Source: Patescibacteria group bacterium
GTDB taxonomy: Bacteria > Patescibacteriota > Minisyncoccia > Minisyncoccales > Minisyncoccaceae
Reading direction: 5' to 3'
Length of the DNA stretch: 5,113 nt
Assembly (NCBI GenBank): GCA_012798645.1
Contig: JAAZMU010000118.1
Location: forward strand, 1 to 5,113
The position numbers and the translations under genes are program-made. This document shows, piece by piece, positions 1-5,113 of the stretch (position 1 is its first letter; each line of letters opens with the position of its first letter). The notes under the pieces are model-generated. The model searched no databases and was not told where the DNA came from. It saw nothing but the letters and a program-made list of their open reading frames with translations.

Positions 1-735
1 ATCACCATAGAAAGACTTAAAAGAGAGTATGGAATAGAGCTTGTTATTGGAGCGCCACAAGTTAAATACAAGGGAATCACAGGCAAAGGAGAGGAGATTA
101 ACATTTTAAATCCCACCATCTGGCAAGACAACTTTAAAGAAGTTTTAGAACCTTGGGCTAACCTTAAGCTCATTATTTCTCAAAAATACTTAGGTAATGT
201 ATTTGAACTATTAAAAGACACTGCTGGAAGACACATTGAATCCAAGCCTTTTTCAAAAGAAAGATACTTAATAGAATACAAAATTCCTTTAAGAGAGATT
301 ATTGGTAACTTCTATGACAACCTTTTAAATATTACGCAAGGTTATGCTTCTATGACCTATACTGAAATCGGCTACTTCAAAGCTGATTTAGTTAAATTAG
401 AAATTTTAATTAACAAGGAAAAAGAAGAAGCCTTTTCCAAAATCATTCCTAAGAGCAAAGCCTACGATGAAGCAAGAAAGCTTACTAAAAAATTAAAAGA
501 GGTGTTGCCTGCCCAGTTGTTTAATTTAGCCATACAAGGTAAGATAGGAGGAAAGGTCATTGCAAGGGAAACAGTATCAGCCACAAGAAAAGATGTAACA
601 GCACCACTTTACGGAGGAGATATAACCAGAAAAAAGAAACTTTTAGAAAAACAAAAAAAGAGCAAGAGCAAACTCCAAGCCAAAGCAAGAGTTAATGTTC
701 CTGCCGATGTATTTTTAAAAGTATTTGGGTCTTAA
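1..735 (+). CDS. lepA: Elongation factor 4 (LepA), C-terminal part; 5' end outside the window
   Basis: This is the last 244 residues of LepA/EF4, a translational GTPase that acts on the ribosome. The frame is open from base 1, so the upstream GTPase domain and domain II lie outside the window. Visible here are the end of domain III (around ERLKREYGIELV), the EF-G domain V-like part with EPWANLKLIISQKYLGNV (EP...P..YLGNV in relatives) and GYASMTY, and then the LepA-specific C-terminal domain from about base 502. That domain carries VLPAQLFNLAIQ, GGKVIARETV, RKDVTAPLYGGDITRKKKLL and EKQKK, which are the signature of LepA and separate it from EF-G, BipA and TetM. The protein ends with VNVPADVFLKVFGS, a normal family terminus. 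An internal ATG at 352 is not the real start, because conserved sequence continues upstream of it. The stop is TAA, and the next gene begins 30 bases later on the same strand. Confidence 0.97.
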   Translation: MTIERLKREYGIELVIGAPQVKYKGITGKGEEINILNPTIWQDNFKEVLEPWANLKLIISQKYLGNVFELLKDTAGRHIESKPFSKERYLIEYKIPLREIIGNFYDNLLNITQGYASMTYTEIGYFKADLVKLEILINKEKEEAFSKIIPKSKAYDEARKLTKKLKEVLPAQLFNLAIQGKIGGKVIARETVSATRKDVTAPLYGGDITRKKKLLEKQKKSKSKLQAKARVNVPADVFLKVFGS

Positions 736-765
736 GTTCCCTTCATCTTAATTAACATTATTTTT

Positions 766-1179
766 ATGCTAAGTAAAACATTTATTAATAGAAAACTTTC
801 TTCAATAGAAAAAGACCTTAAAAGATTAGAAAGATGCAGCTCTTTAGAGATAGAAGAGGTTCTTTCAAGCTATGCAAAGCAAACTATTACAGAAAAGCTA
901 ATGGAAAGGATGGTCAATCAAGCTATTGATATTAATCAATATATCATTGAAATCCTAATTCCTAACAAGACACCAAGCGATTACGAGGAAACCTTTTTAA
1001 TGTTAGCTGATTTAGGAGTTTACAAAAAAGACTTTGGAGAAAAGATCTCCCAAAGTACTAGGTTTAGAAACATTTTAATTTATGATATAGAGGATCCTAA
1101 ATTGCTTTATCCATCAATATTTGCTTGTCTTGAAGACTACAAACACTATTTAAAAGCTTTAACCGATTTCTTAAATTAA
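766..1179 (+). CDS. HepT-like (DUF86, HEPN) protein with degenerate RNase motif
   Basis: The 137 residues match the all-helical HepT/DUF86 pattern from end to end: an N-terminal helix pair, the ERMVNQAIDINQYII helix (43-61 region), the P.dYeE.F..La..GV segment (residues 70-86), then FRNILIYDIED (100-110) and a C-terminal helix with LKALTDFL. In known toxins of this family the motif is R-x4-H-x-Y, and HepT is a HEPN RNase neutralised by the nucleotidyltransferase MntA, which AMPylates it. Here R101 is kept, but the histidine position is Y106 and the tyrosine position is I108, so RNase activity is doubtful. No MntA-type gene lies on either side (lepA upstream, the ftsB-like gene downstream). 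No Shine-Dalgarno precedes the ATG; the upstream sequence is AT-rich (attaacattattttt). The stop TAA is shared through a TTAA palindrome with an opposite-strand small ORF. Family membership is confident; function is unknown and could be non-toxic or regulatory. Confidence 0.8.
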   Translation: MLSKTFINRKLSSIEKDLKRLERCSSLEIEEVLSSYAKQTITEKLMERMVNQAIDINQYIIEILIPNKTPSDYEETFLMLADLGVYKKDFGEKISQSTRFRNILIYDIEDPKLLYPSIFACLEDYKHYLKALTDFLN

Positions 1180-1268
1180 AACACACCAATTAACATTGAC
1201 CCTGTAAGCGATATAATCAGTAAAACAACAATAACTACCCAAAATATTTTAATAAATTTTTTATTCAT
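1176..1268 (-). CDS. Small single-pass membrane protein, 30 residues (putative)
   Basis: A minus-strand ORF of 30 codons fills nearly all of the gap between the HepT-like gene and the ftsB-like gene. It starts MNKKFIKIFWVVIVVLLI, continues with ISLTG and ends with SMLIGVF before TAA. The pattern is a lysine-rich N-terminus (K3, K4, K7) followed by one strongly hydrophobic helix (about residues 8-30), typical of a small inner-membrane protein with the N-terminus inside. Its stop overlaps the HepT-like stop in the palindrome TTAA, a common compact tail-to-tail arrangement. Its ATG is only 6 bases from the divergent ftsB-like ATG, which leaves little room for separate promoters and argues for caution. 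No Shine-Dalgarno is visible. An open frame this short could arise by chance in AT-rich DNA, but the exact fit to the gap and the membrane-protein pattern favour a real gene. I do not recognise a named family. Confidence 0.5.
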   Translation of the reverse strand: MNKKFIKIFWVVIVVLLIISLTGSMLIGVF

Positions 1269-1274
1269 ATTTAG

Positions 1275-1661
1275 ATGTTAACAAGAAAAAGAAAAAAAAG
1301 AAAGGGTTTTAACTTTAGAAGGTTCTTTTATATTCTTACCTTTGGTGTTGTCTTTTTATTCTTGCTTTATTCAAGTATAAACCTCCTTATTAAACGTCAA
1401 GCCTTTCAAAAAGAAATAAATGCTTTGCTTGCTGAGCAAGAAGAACTCCTTAAAAAAAGAGAATCCTTAAAGTTTAGTTTAGGTGAAACATATAGTGAAA
1501 CCTATTTAGAGAAAATAGCAAGAGAAGACCTTAATCTTAAAAAGCCAGGTGAGATAATATATGTTATTAAAAAAGAGGGAGAGCCTCTTCAAGAAACTGA
1601 AAGCAGTGAAGAAACAGCAGAAACTTTCTTAGACAAACTTAAATCCTTCTTTAATTGGTAG
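1275..1661 (+). CDS. Septum formation initiator, FtsB/DivIC-type cell division protein
   Basis: This is a 128-residue bitopic division protein. FtsB/DivIC proteins join FtsL and FtsQ/DivIB in the complex that activates septal peptidoglycan synthesis by FtsWI. The order is typical: a very basic cytoplasmic N-terminus (RKRKKRK, residues 4-10), one membrane helix (about 17-39), a coiled coil (about 42-70, with EINALLAEQEELLKKRESL), and the family hallmark YLEKIAREDLNLKKPGEI (78-95) followed by IYVI, matching the Y.E..AR..L.l..pGE..y.i pattern. The tail is unusual: an acidic stretch (EGEPLQETESSEETAE, 101-116) ends in a short amphipathic segment FLDKLKSFFNW (118-128). FtsB and DivIC cannot be told apart from sequence alone, so no symbol is given. 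The ATG at 1275 directly precedes the basic segment and fits the family length; no Shine-Dalgarno is seen. The next gene starts 36 bases downstream. Confidence 0.88.
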   Translation: MLTRKRKKRKGFNFRRFFYILTFGVVFLFLLYSSINLLIKRQAFQKEINALLAEQEELLKKRESLKFSLGETYSETYLEKIAREDLNLKKPGEIIYVIKKEGEPLQETESSEETAETFLDKLKSFFNW

Positions 1662-1682
1662 CTTGTTTTTTATTTTAAATAT

Positions 1683-1688
1683 GATAAT
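1683..1688 (+). promoter_or_regulatory. Candidate -10 element upstream of the HIT gene
   Basis: GATAAT matches the sigma-70 -10 consensus TATAAT at five of six positions and lies 9 bases before the ATG at 1698. It would place the transcript start only two or three bases before the start codon, giving a nearly leaderless mRNA. The best -35-like sequence, TTGTTT at 1663-1668, is only 14 bases away, shorter than the usual 16-18. AT-rich sequence yields many chance matches, so this is weak. If real, it would let hit-mscS-ftsZ-galU be transcribed separately from the ftsB-like gene. Confidence 0.25.
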
Positions 1689-1697
1689 CTTTAAATA

Positions 1698-2108
1698 ATG
1701 GATTGTGTTTTTTGTAAAATTGTAAACAATGAATTGCCTAGTTACAAGGTATATGAAGATGATCTAGTACTTGCTTTTTTAGATCTAAACCCTGTTTCTT
1801 TAGGTCACACTTTAATTATTCCCAAAAAGCACTATCAAAACATATTTGACATTGAAAACAAAGTCTTAAAAAGAATTGCTAAAGTTTCTAAAATTATTGC
1901 CTCTAAATTAAAAGAGAATTTAGATGATGTTTCAGGAGTAAATATCTTCCAATCAAATGGGAAAACGGCTGAACAAGTAGTTATGCATTACCATATGCAC
2001 ATTATTCCAAGAAGAAAACAAGACAATTTTAGAATTAATGATTGTTTAAAGAGTTTAAAGCTAGAGCATAATCAGTTTAAGGATATTTTAAATAAAATAA
2101 AGGTATGA
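1698..2108 (+). CDS. HIT family (histidine triad) nucleotide-binding hydrolase
   Basis: This 136-residue protein has the full length and layout of bacterial Hint/HIT proteins, cytoplasmic dimers that hydrolyse nucleoside phosphoramidates or other adenylated and dinucleotide substrates. The N-terminus CVFCKIVNNELPSYKVYEDD holds the C-x2-C pair (C3, C6) often used for zinc. LAFLDLNPVSLGHTLIIPKKH (25-45) is the conserved nucleotide-binding fold, with N31-P32 and GH at 36-37. QSNGKTAEQVV (85-95) leads into the triad HYHMHIIPR (97-105), where H97, H99 and H101 form the H-x-H-x-H motif; the middle histidine is the nucleophile in characterised members. Nothing required for activity seems to be missing. 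The physiological substrate cannot be read from sequence. The gene ends in TGA, followed at once by an in-frame TAA, and its stop overlaps the mscS start by four bases (ATGA), suggesting translational coupling. Confidence 0.95.
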   Translation: MDCVFCKIVNNELPSYKVYEDDLVLAFLDLNPVSLGHTLIIPKKHYQNIFDIENKVLKRIAKVSKIIASKLKENLDDVSGVNIFQSNGKTAEQVVMHYHMHIIPRRKQDNFRINDCLKSLKLEHNQFKDILNKIKV

Positions 2109-3154
2109 TAAAAGAGTTTTTCTTAAGCATTGGCACACCTGAACAATGGAAATTAAGCATAGTTTCCTTTTTTGGATTGCTTCTTTTTTTCAAGCTCTCC
2201 CAATGTTTAATTTTAAATAATTTAAAAAAATTAGCAGAAAAAACAAAAACCCAGTTTGATGATTTTCTAATCACGGTCTTATCTCAAACCAATTGGTTTA
2301 TTGAACTTGTTTTTTCCTTGTTTATTTCAAGCAAGTTTTTAAACTTAAGCGAAGCAACCCATAGTTTTATTAATTACCTAGCCTTAGTTGCTTTTATAAT
2401 CTTTGCTGCTAAGTTTTCTCAAAAGTTAGTAAAATACTTTGCCTATAAAAAGTTTATTGAAAAAGAAGAAGATGGGAAAAAAACAGAAGCCTCTATTGTA
2501 CGAGTCCTGTCTAATATCGCTGATTGGGGCATTGGAGTCTTAGCTATTCTTTTAATCCTTCAAAACTCAGGAATTGATATTGGTACTCTTTTAGCTGGAT
2601 TAGGAATATTAGGTATTGCTGTTGCTTTTGCTCTAAAAGAAGTCTTAGCTGACTTATTTGCCTGCTTTATCATTTACTTTGATAGACCCTTTGAAGTGGG
2701 AGACTATGTTATTCTAAGCAATGGAAAGGGAACTATTAAAAAGATTGGTCTAAGAACAACCCGAGTTAGAACTTTAAGAGGAGAAGAGCTTGTTATCTCT
2801 AATCGGAAATTAACAGATTCATATTTAAAGAACTTCAAGAAAATGAGAAGAAGAAGAGTTACTTTTGAGCTCTATGTTGATGCAAAAACTTCCAATAGAA
2901 AATTAGAACAAGGAAAAGAATTAATAAGGGGGATTATTGAAGAACACGAAGGCGTAACACCGCACAGAATTGTCCTTTCTTCTTTTAATGGAAACTCTTG
3001 GACTTACAAAATTATTTATCATGTAGAAACAAGAAGCTATAAAAAATATGTAGCAGCCCACGAACACATTATTCTTTCTATTAGAAAAGCTTTTGATAAG
3101 AGTAAAATTAAGTTTGCTACAGATATTCATAAAATTATCCTTAAAGATGACTAA
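2105..3154 (+). CDS. MscS-family mechanosensitive channel
   Basis: A 349-residue small-conductance mechanosensitive channel subunit. The family forms heptameric pores in the inner membrane that open under tension and release solutes on hypo-osmotic shock. Hydrophobic segments lie near residues 16-38, 65-80, 88-106 and 138-154, followed by the pore-lining TM3 region (about 157-192), a glycine/alanine-rich helix containing LLAGLGILGIAVAFALKEV. The conserved beta domain follows: FDRPFEVGDYV (192-202), GKGTIKKIGLRTTRVRT (207-223), and ELVISNRKL (228-236, equivalent to the usual VIPN segment). The C-terminal alpha/beta vestibule runs to about residue 345. A very basic patch, KKMRRRRV (245-252), sits between the beta domain and the vestibule. 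The protein is longer than E. coli MscS (286 residues) because of extra N-terminal membrane segments, as in several larger family members. The start overlaps the HIT stop (ATGA), and an AAGG lies too close to the ATG to be a normal ribosome site. ftsZ begins two bases after the stop. Confidence 0.95.
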   Translation: MIKEFFLSIGTPEQWKLSIVSFFGLLLFFKLSQCLILNNLKKLAEKTKTQFDDFLITVLSQTNWFIELVFSLFISSKFLNLSEATHSFINYLALVAFIIFAAKFSQKLVKYFAYKKFIEKEEDGKKTEASIVRVLSNIADWGIGVLAILLILQNSGIDIGTLLAGLGILGIAVAFALKEVLADLFACFIIYFDRPFEVGDYVILSNGKGTIKKIGLRTTRVRTLRGEELVISNRKLTDSYLKNFKKMRRRRVTFELYVDAKTSNRKLEQGKELIRGIIEEHEGVTPHRIVLSSFNGNSWTYKIIYHVETRSYKKYVAAHEHIILSIRKAFDKSKIKFATDIHKIILKDD

Positions 3155-3156
3155 TT

Positions 3157-4317
3157 ATGGCAAAAAAGAAAAAGACAAAATTTAAAGACAATTCCACAAA
3201 AAGAGTGCGCATTAAAATCATTGGTATTGGCGGAGGCGGAGGAAACATTGTCAAAGAATTATCTAAGAAATTAAATTTTTCTAAAACAAGAGTTGAATTT
3301 ATCGTAGTTAATACAGATAAGCAAGCTTTAAATACCTTGCCTGAAAACTTAAAGAAAGTCTCATTTGGTGAAGCAGAAACAAAAGGACTTGGAACTGGAA
3401 GAGATGTCTTGCTTGGGAAAAAAATAGCTGAAGCTGAAGTAGAAAAAGTTAAAACCATTTTTCTTGATGACAAAGACCTCTACATTGTAATTGCTTCGCT
3501 TGGAGGTGGCACAGGAACAGGTTTTGCTCCTGTTTTTTCAAAAGTTGCTAAAGAATTAAATGCAACTACTATTGGTATATTCACTCTTCCCTTTAATTTT
3601 GAAGGTAAGGGAAAAAGAAAAGAAGGCGACAAAGCCTTAAAAGAAGCTGAAAGCAGTCTTAACGCCTCTATTGTCATCCCAAATGAAAAGATATTTAAAT
3701 TAGTTGAATTAAATACCCCGTTTAATGAAGCACTTGATGTTGTGAATAATCATTTAGCAGAATCACTGCAAGGACTTTTAAATACTATTTATTCGTCTGG
3801 CTTAATTAATATAGATTGGGCAGATATTAAAACCACAATCAAAGGAACAAACAAAAAAGCCTATTTAAACACAATGCAGGCTAAGCTAACAGATGACTTA
3901 AATGCTTTTACTAAGAAACTATTAAACAGTGATCTTGTTGTGTATGATTTTAAAGAATCAAGCAATGTCTTGTTTAATATTGAAGGAGGAAAGAAAATAT
4001 CTATGCAAGAGCTAACCATAATCTCAGAGAAAATACATGACCTTGCAGAAAATGCTAAAATAATTTTTGGCTTAACTCAAAAACCAAAATTAAAAGATGA
4101 AATAATAGCCACTGTTTTAGCCACTGGGGGAATTAAACCTAAAGAAAAGAAAAAACCAAAAGAAAATATTGAAGATTTAAATGTTGATGTAAATAGAAGA
4201 AGTGGTATAGAAATTAAAAAGATAAAAGAAGAAAAGCTAAAAAAAGAAATGGAAGAAGAGGATTATTTTGAAATACCAACCTTTATAAGAAATAGAAAGA
4301 AAAATGAAAAGAGTTAA
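3157..4317 (+). CDS. ftsZ: Divergent FtsZ, tubulin-like division GTPase
   Basis: FtsZ polymerises with GTP to form the cytokinetic ring. The 386 residues keep the main landmarks: IKIIGIGGGGGN (19-30, T1 loop), VNTDKQAL (51-58), GLGTG (77-81, T3), the tubulin signature GGGTGTG (116-122, T4), LPFNFEG (144-150, T5), IPNEKIF (174-180) and the T7 catalytic loop GLINIDWAD (215-223) with N218, D220 and D223. FtsZ-like sequence continues through VLFNIEGGKKIS, AKIIFGL and DEIIATVLATGG. A charged linker (about 326-369) precedes EIPTFIRNRKK (372-382), which matches the C-terminal peptide that binds FtsA/SepF/ZipA-type partners. Oddities: a 19-residue lysine-rich N-terminal extension; ASLGGG where AGMGGG is usual; L193 at the position of a guanine-stacking phenylalanine; and a poorly conserved stretch after T7 (about 229-268) lacking the usual MG.G and PLL motifs. 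No ftsA is adjacent. It may be the main FtsZ of a fast-evolving lineage or a second paralogue. Its 3' end overlaps galU by 14 bases. Confidence 0.92.
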   Translation: MAKKKKTKFKDNSTKRVRIKIIGIGGGGGNIVKELSKKLNFSKTRVEFIVVNTDKQALNTLPENLKKVSFGEAETKGLGTGRDVLLGKKIAEAEVEKVKTIFLDDKDLYIVIASLGGGTGTGFAPVFSKVAKELNATTIGIFTLPFNFEGKGKRKEGDKALKEAESSLNASIVIPNEKIFKLVELNTPFNEALDVVNNHLAESLQGLLNTIYSSGLINIDWADIKTTIKGTNKKAYLNTMQAKLTDDLNAFTKKLLNSDLVVYDFKESSNVLFNIEGGKKISMQELTIISEKIHDLAENAKIIFGLTQKPKLKDEIIATVLATGGIKPKEKKKPKENIEDLNVDVNRRSGIEIKKIKEEKLKKEMEEEDYFEIPTFIRNRKKNEKS

Positions 4318-5113
4318 AAAGGCTATCTTTCCCATTGCAGGATTAGGAACAAGGTTTTTGCCACAATCAAAGGCAATACCAAAAGAATTGCTTCCCTTGG
4401 GAGATAAGCCCTTAATACACTATGCAGTAGAAGAAGCTGTTTTATCTCAAATAGAAAAAATACTTTTTATTCAAAGAAAAGGACAAAAAGGTGCTTTTGA
4501 ATATTTTAAAAGAAATAAAGCCCTAGAAGAGATTTTAGAAGAGGAAAACAAGGAAAAAGAACTGCTTGCTTTAAAGGAAATAGAAAACCTTGCAAACAAT
4601 GTTTTAATCACTGCCAAAACTCAACGAAAACCAATAGGCATTGCAAGCGCAATTTATCAAGCAAGAGACTTTGCCTTTAAAGAGCCTTGTGCAGTTTGTT
4701 TTAGTGACGACATAATTGATTCCAAAGTTCCTTGCTTGGAGCAACTTCAAGAGATTTTTTCAACTTGTGAAAGTCCTGTCCTTGCTTTAAAGAAAGTATC
4801 ACCAGATAGAATTCCAAGCTATGGTATTGTAAAAGTAGAAAAAATAGCAAACAGATTCTATAAAATAAAGGGCACTTCTGAAAAACCAAAACTAGAAGAT
4901 GCGCCTTCAAATCTTGCTATTGTAGGTAGAATGATTTTAACTGAAGATGTTTTTGACTTTCTAGGGAAAAATAGAGAAATGACAGCTAAAAATGTGTCCA
5001 TATCTGTTGCCTTAGGAGAAATGGCAGAGCTTGGCAAAGCAATATATGGCTATGAAATAGAAGGGAATTGGCTTGAATGTGGAGACATTACTTCGTGGTA
5101 TAAATCATTTGTA
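4304..5113 (+). CDS. galU: UTP-glucose-1-phosphate uridylyltransferase (GalU-type), 3' end outside the window
   Basis: The first 270 residues of a GalU-type nucleotidyltransferase, which joins UTP and glucose-1-phosphate into UDP-glucose for envelope glycans, glycolipids and nucleotide-sugar synthesis. The N-terminal nucleotide-binding motif AGLGTRFLPQSKAIPKELLP (12-31) is nearly canonical. Further matches are KPLIHYAVEEAV (35-46), the metal-binding DD pair in CFSDDII (132-138), PSYGIVKVE (171-179), SEKPKLEDAPSNLAIVGRMI (192-211) with K194 at the sugar-phosphate lysine, and GNWLECGD (254-261). EKP..edAPSNLAivGR is especially diagnostic of GalU over RmlA or GlmU. Unusual points are PIGIASAI where relatives have PLGLGHAV, NVSISVALGEMAE where the family has eIqLTDAL, and LECGD where D-x-G is usual. 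The ATG lies 14 bases inside ftsZ in another frame and puts MKRVKKAIFPIAG at the expected distance from the motif. Only a weak purine-rich stretch precedes it. The family usually ends near 290-300 residues, so few residues are missing. Confidence 0.93.
   Translation, partial: MKRVKKAIFPIAGLGTRFLPQSKAIPKELLPLGDKPLIHYAVEEAVLSQIEKILFIQRKGQKGAFEYFKRNKALEEILEEENKEKELLALKEIENLANNVLITAKTQRKPIGIASAIYQARDFAFKEPCAVCFSDDIIDSKVPCLEQLQEIFSTCESPVLALKKVSPDRIPSYGIVKVEKIANRFYKIKGTSEKPKLEDAPSNLAIVGRMILTEDVFDFLGKNREMTAKNVSISVALGEMAELGKAIYGYEIEGNWLECGDITSWYKSFV

Noticed and set aside
352..735. A separate 127-residue gene starting at the ATG at 352.
   Set aside because: The same frame is open to base 1 and encodes conserved LepA sequence upstream, so this ATG is an internal methionine.
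750..1197. The 10-mer aattaacatt occurs at 750-759 and again at 1188-1197, flanking the HepT-like gene like a direct repeat.
   Set aside because: Repeated 10-mers of this composition are expected many times by chance in a 5 kb AT-rich window, the flanking bases do not match, and there is no sign of insertion.
1672..1697. Imperfect inverted repeat built on two tttaaa blocks upstream of the HIT gene, as a possible operator.
   Set aside because: It is made only of A/T, tttaaa is its own complement, and no second copy exists in the window; chance is sufficient.
1662..1697. T-rich run after the ftsB-like stop as an intrinsic terminator.
   Set aside because: No stable GC-containing stem precedes the T run; the 36-base gap more likely holds a weak promoter or is simply transcribed through.
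2077..2274. Minus-strand open frame of 65 codons across the hit/mscS junction.
   Set aside because: Antisense to two well-supported genes, with no recognisable motif and composition explained by the opposite strand.
3141..3473. Minus-strand open frame of 110 codons opposite the start of ftsZ.
   Set aside because: It lies antisense to conserved FtsZ codons and is Ser/Phe/Pro-rich from reading AAA/GAA and glycine codons backwards; no domain pattern.
4701..4910. Minus-strand open frame of 69 codons with a hydrophobic stretch, resembling a small membrane protein.
   Set aside because: It lies entirely antisense to conserved galU sequence; its Leu/Phe runs come from the complement of AAG/GAA-rich codons.

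Overview
The window is AT-rich (by eye about 30% G+C) and reads as a compact bacterial chromosome segment. All large genes lie on the + strand with short gaps or overlaps, there are no obvious Shine-Dalgarno sites, and the proteins are lysine-rich and often diverged. The gene content (LepA, a HepT-like protein, a short FtsB/DivIC protein, a diverged FtsZ away from other dcw genes, GalU) suggests a small-genome lineage such as the Candidate Phyla Radiation, probably Parcubacteria-like. That placement is inference; no rRNA or other decisive marker is present. The code appears standard: no TGA occurs inside a recognisable frame.

Layout. Bases 1-735 are the 3' part of lepA (elongation factor 4). 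Bases 766-1179 encode a HepT-like (DUF86/HEPN) protein whose RNase motif is degenerate and which has no nucleotidyltransferase partner in view. The following 95-base gap is almost filled by an opposite-strand ORF for a 30-residue single-pass membrane protein (1176-1268), which shares a TTAA stop site with the HepT-like gene. Bases 1275-1661 encode an FtsB/DivIC-type division protein, and 1698-2108 a HIT-family hydrolase. These are followed by a tightly packed set: an MscS-type channel (2105-3154), a divergent FtsZ (3157-4317) and a GalU-type UTP-glucose-1-phosphate uridylyltransferase (4304 to beyond the window end).

How they fit together. hit, mscS, ftsZ and galU are joined by a 4-base overlap, a 2-base gap and a 14-base overlap, so they are probably co-transcribed and perhaps translationally coupled. 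With the FtsB-like gene just upstream, the segment brings together two division proteins, a turgor-release channel and the enzyme that makes UDP-glucose for envelope glycans. This looks like an envelope/division locus, although a functional link is inferred from gene order only. The most notable points are the unannotated small membrane protein, the HepT-like protein with altered catalytic residues, and the unusual FtsZ that still keeps a typical C-terminal peptide. No mobile element, CRISPR array, tRNA, rRNA or convincing terminator was seen.
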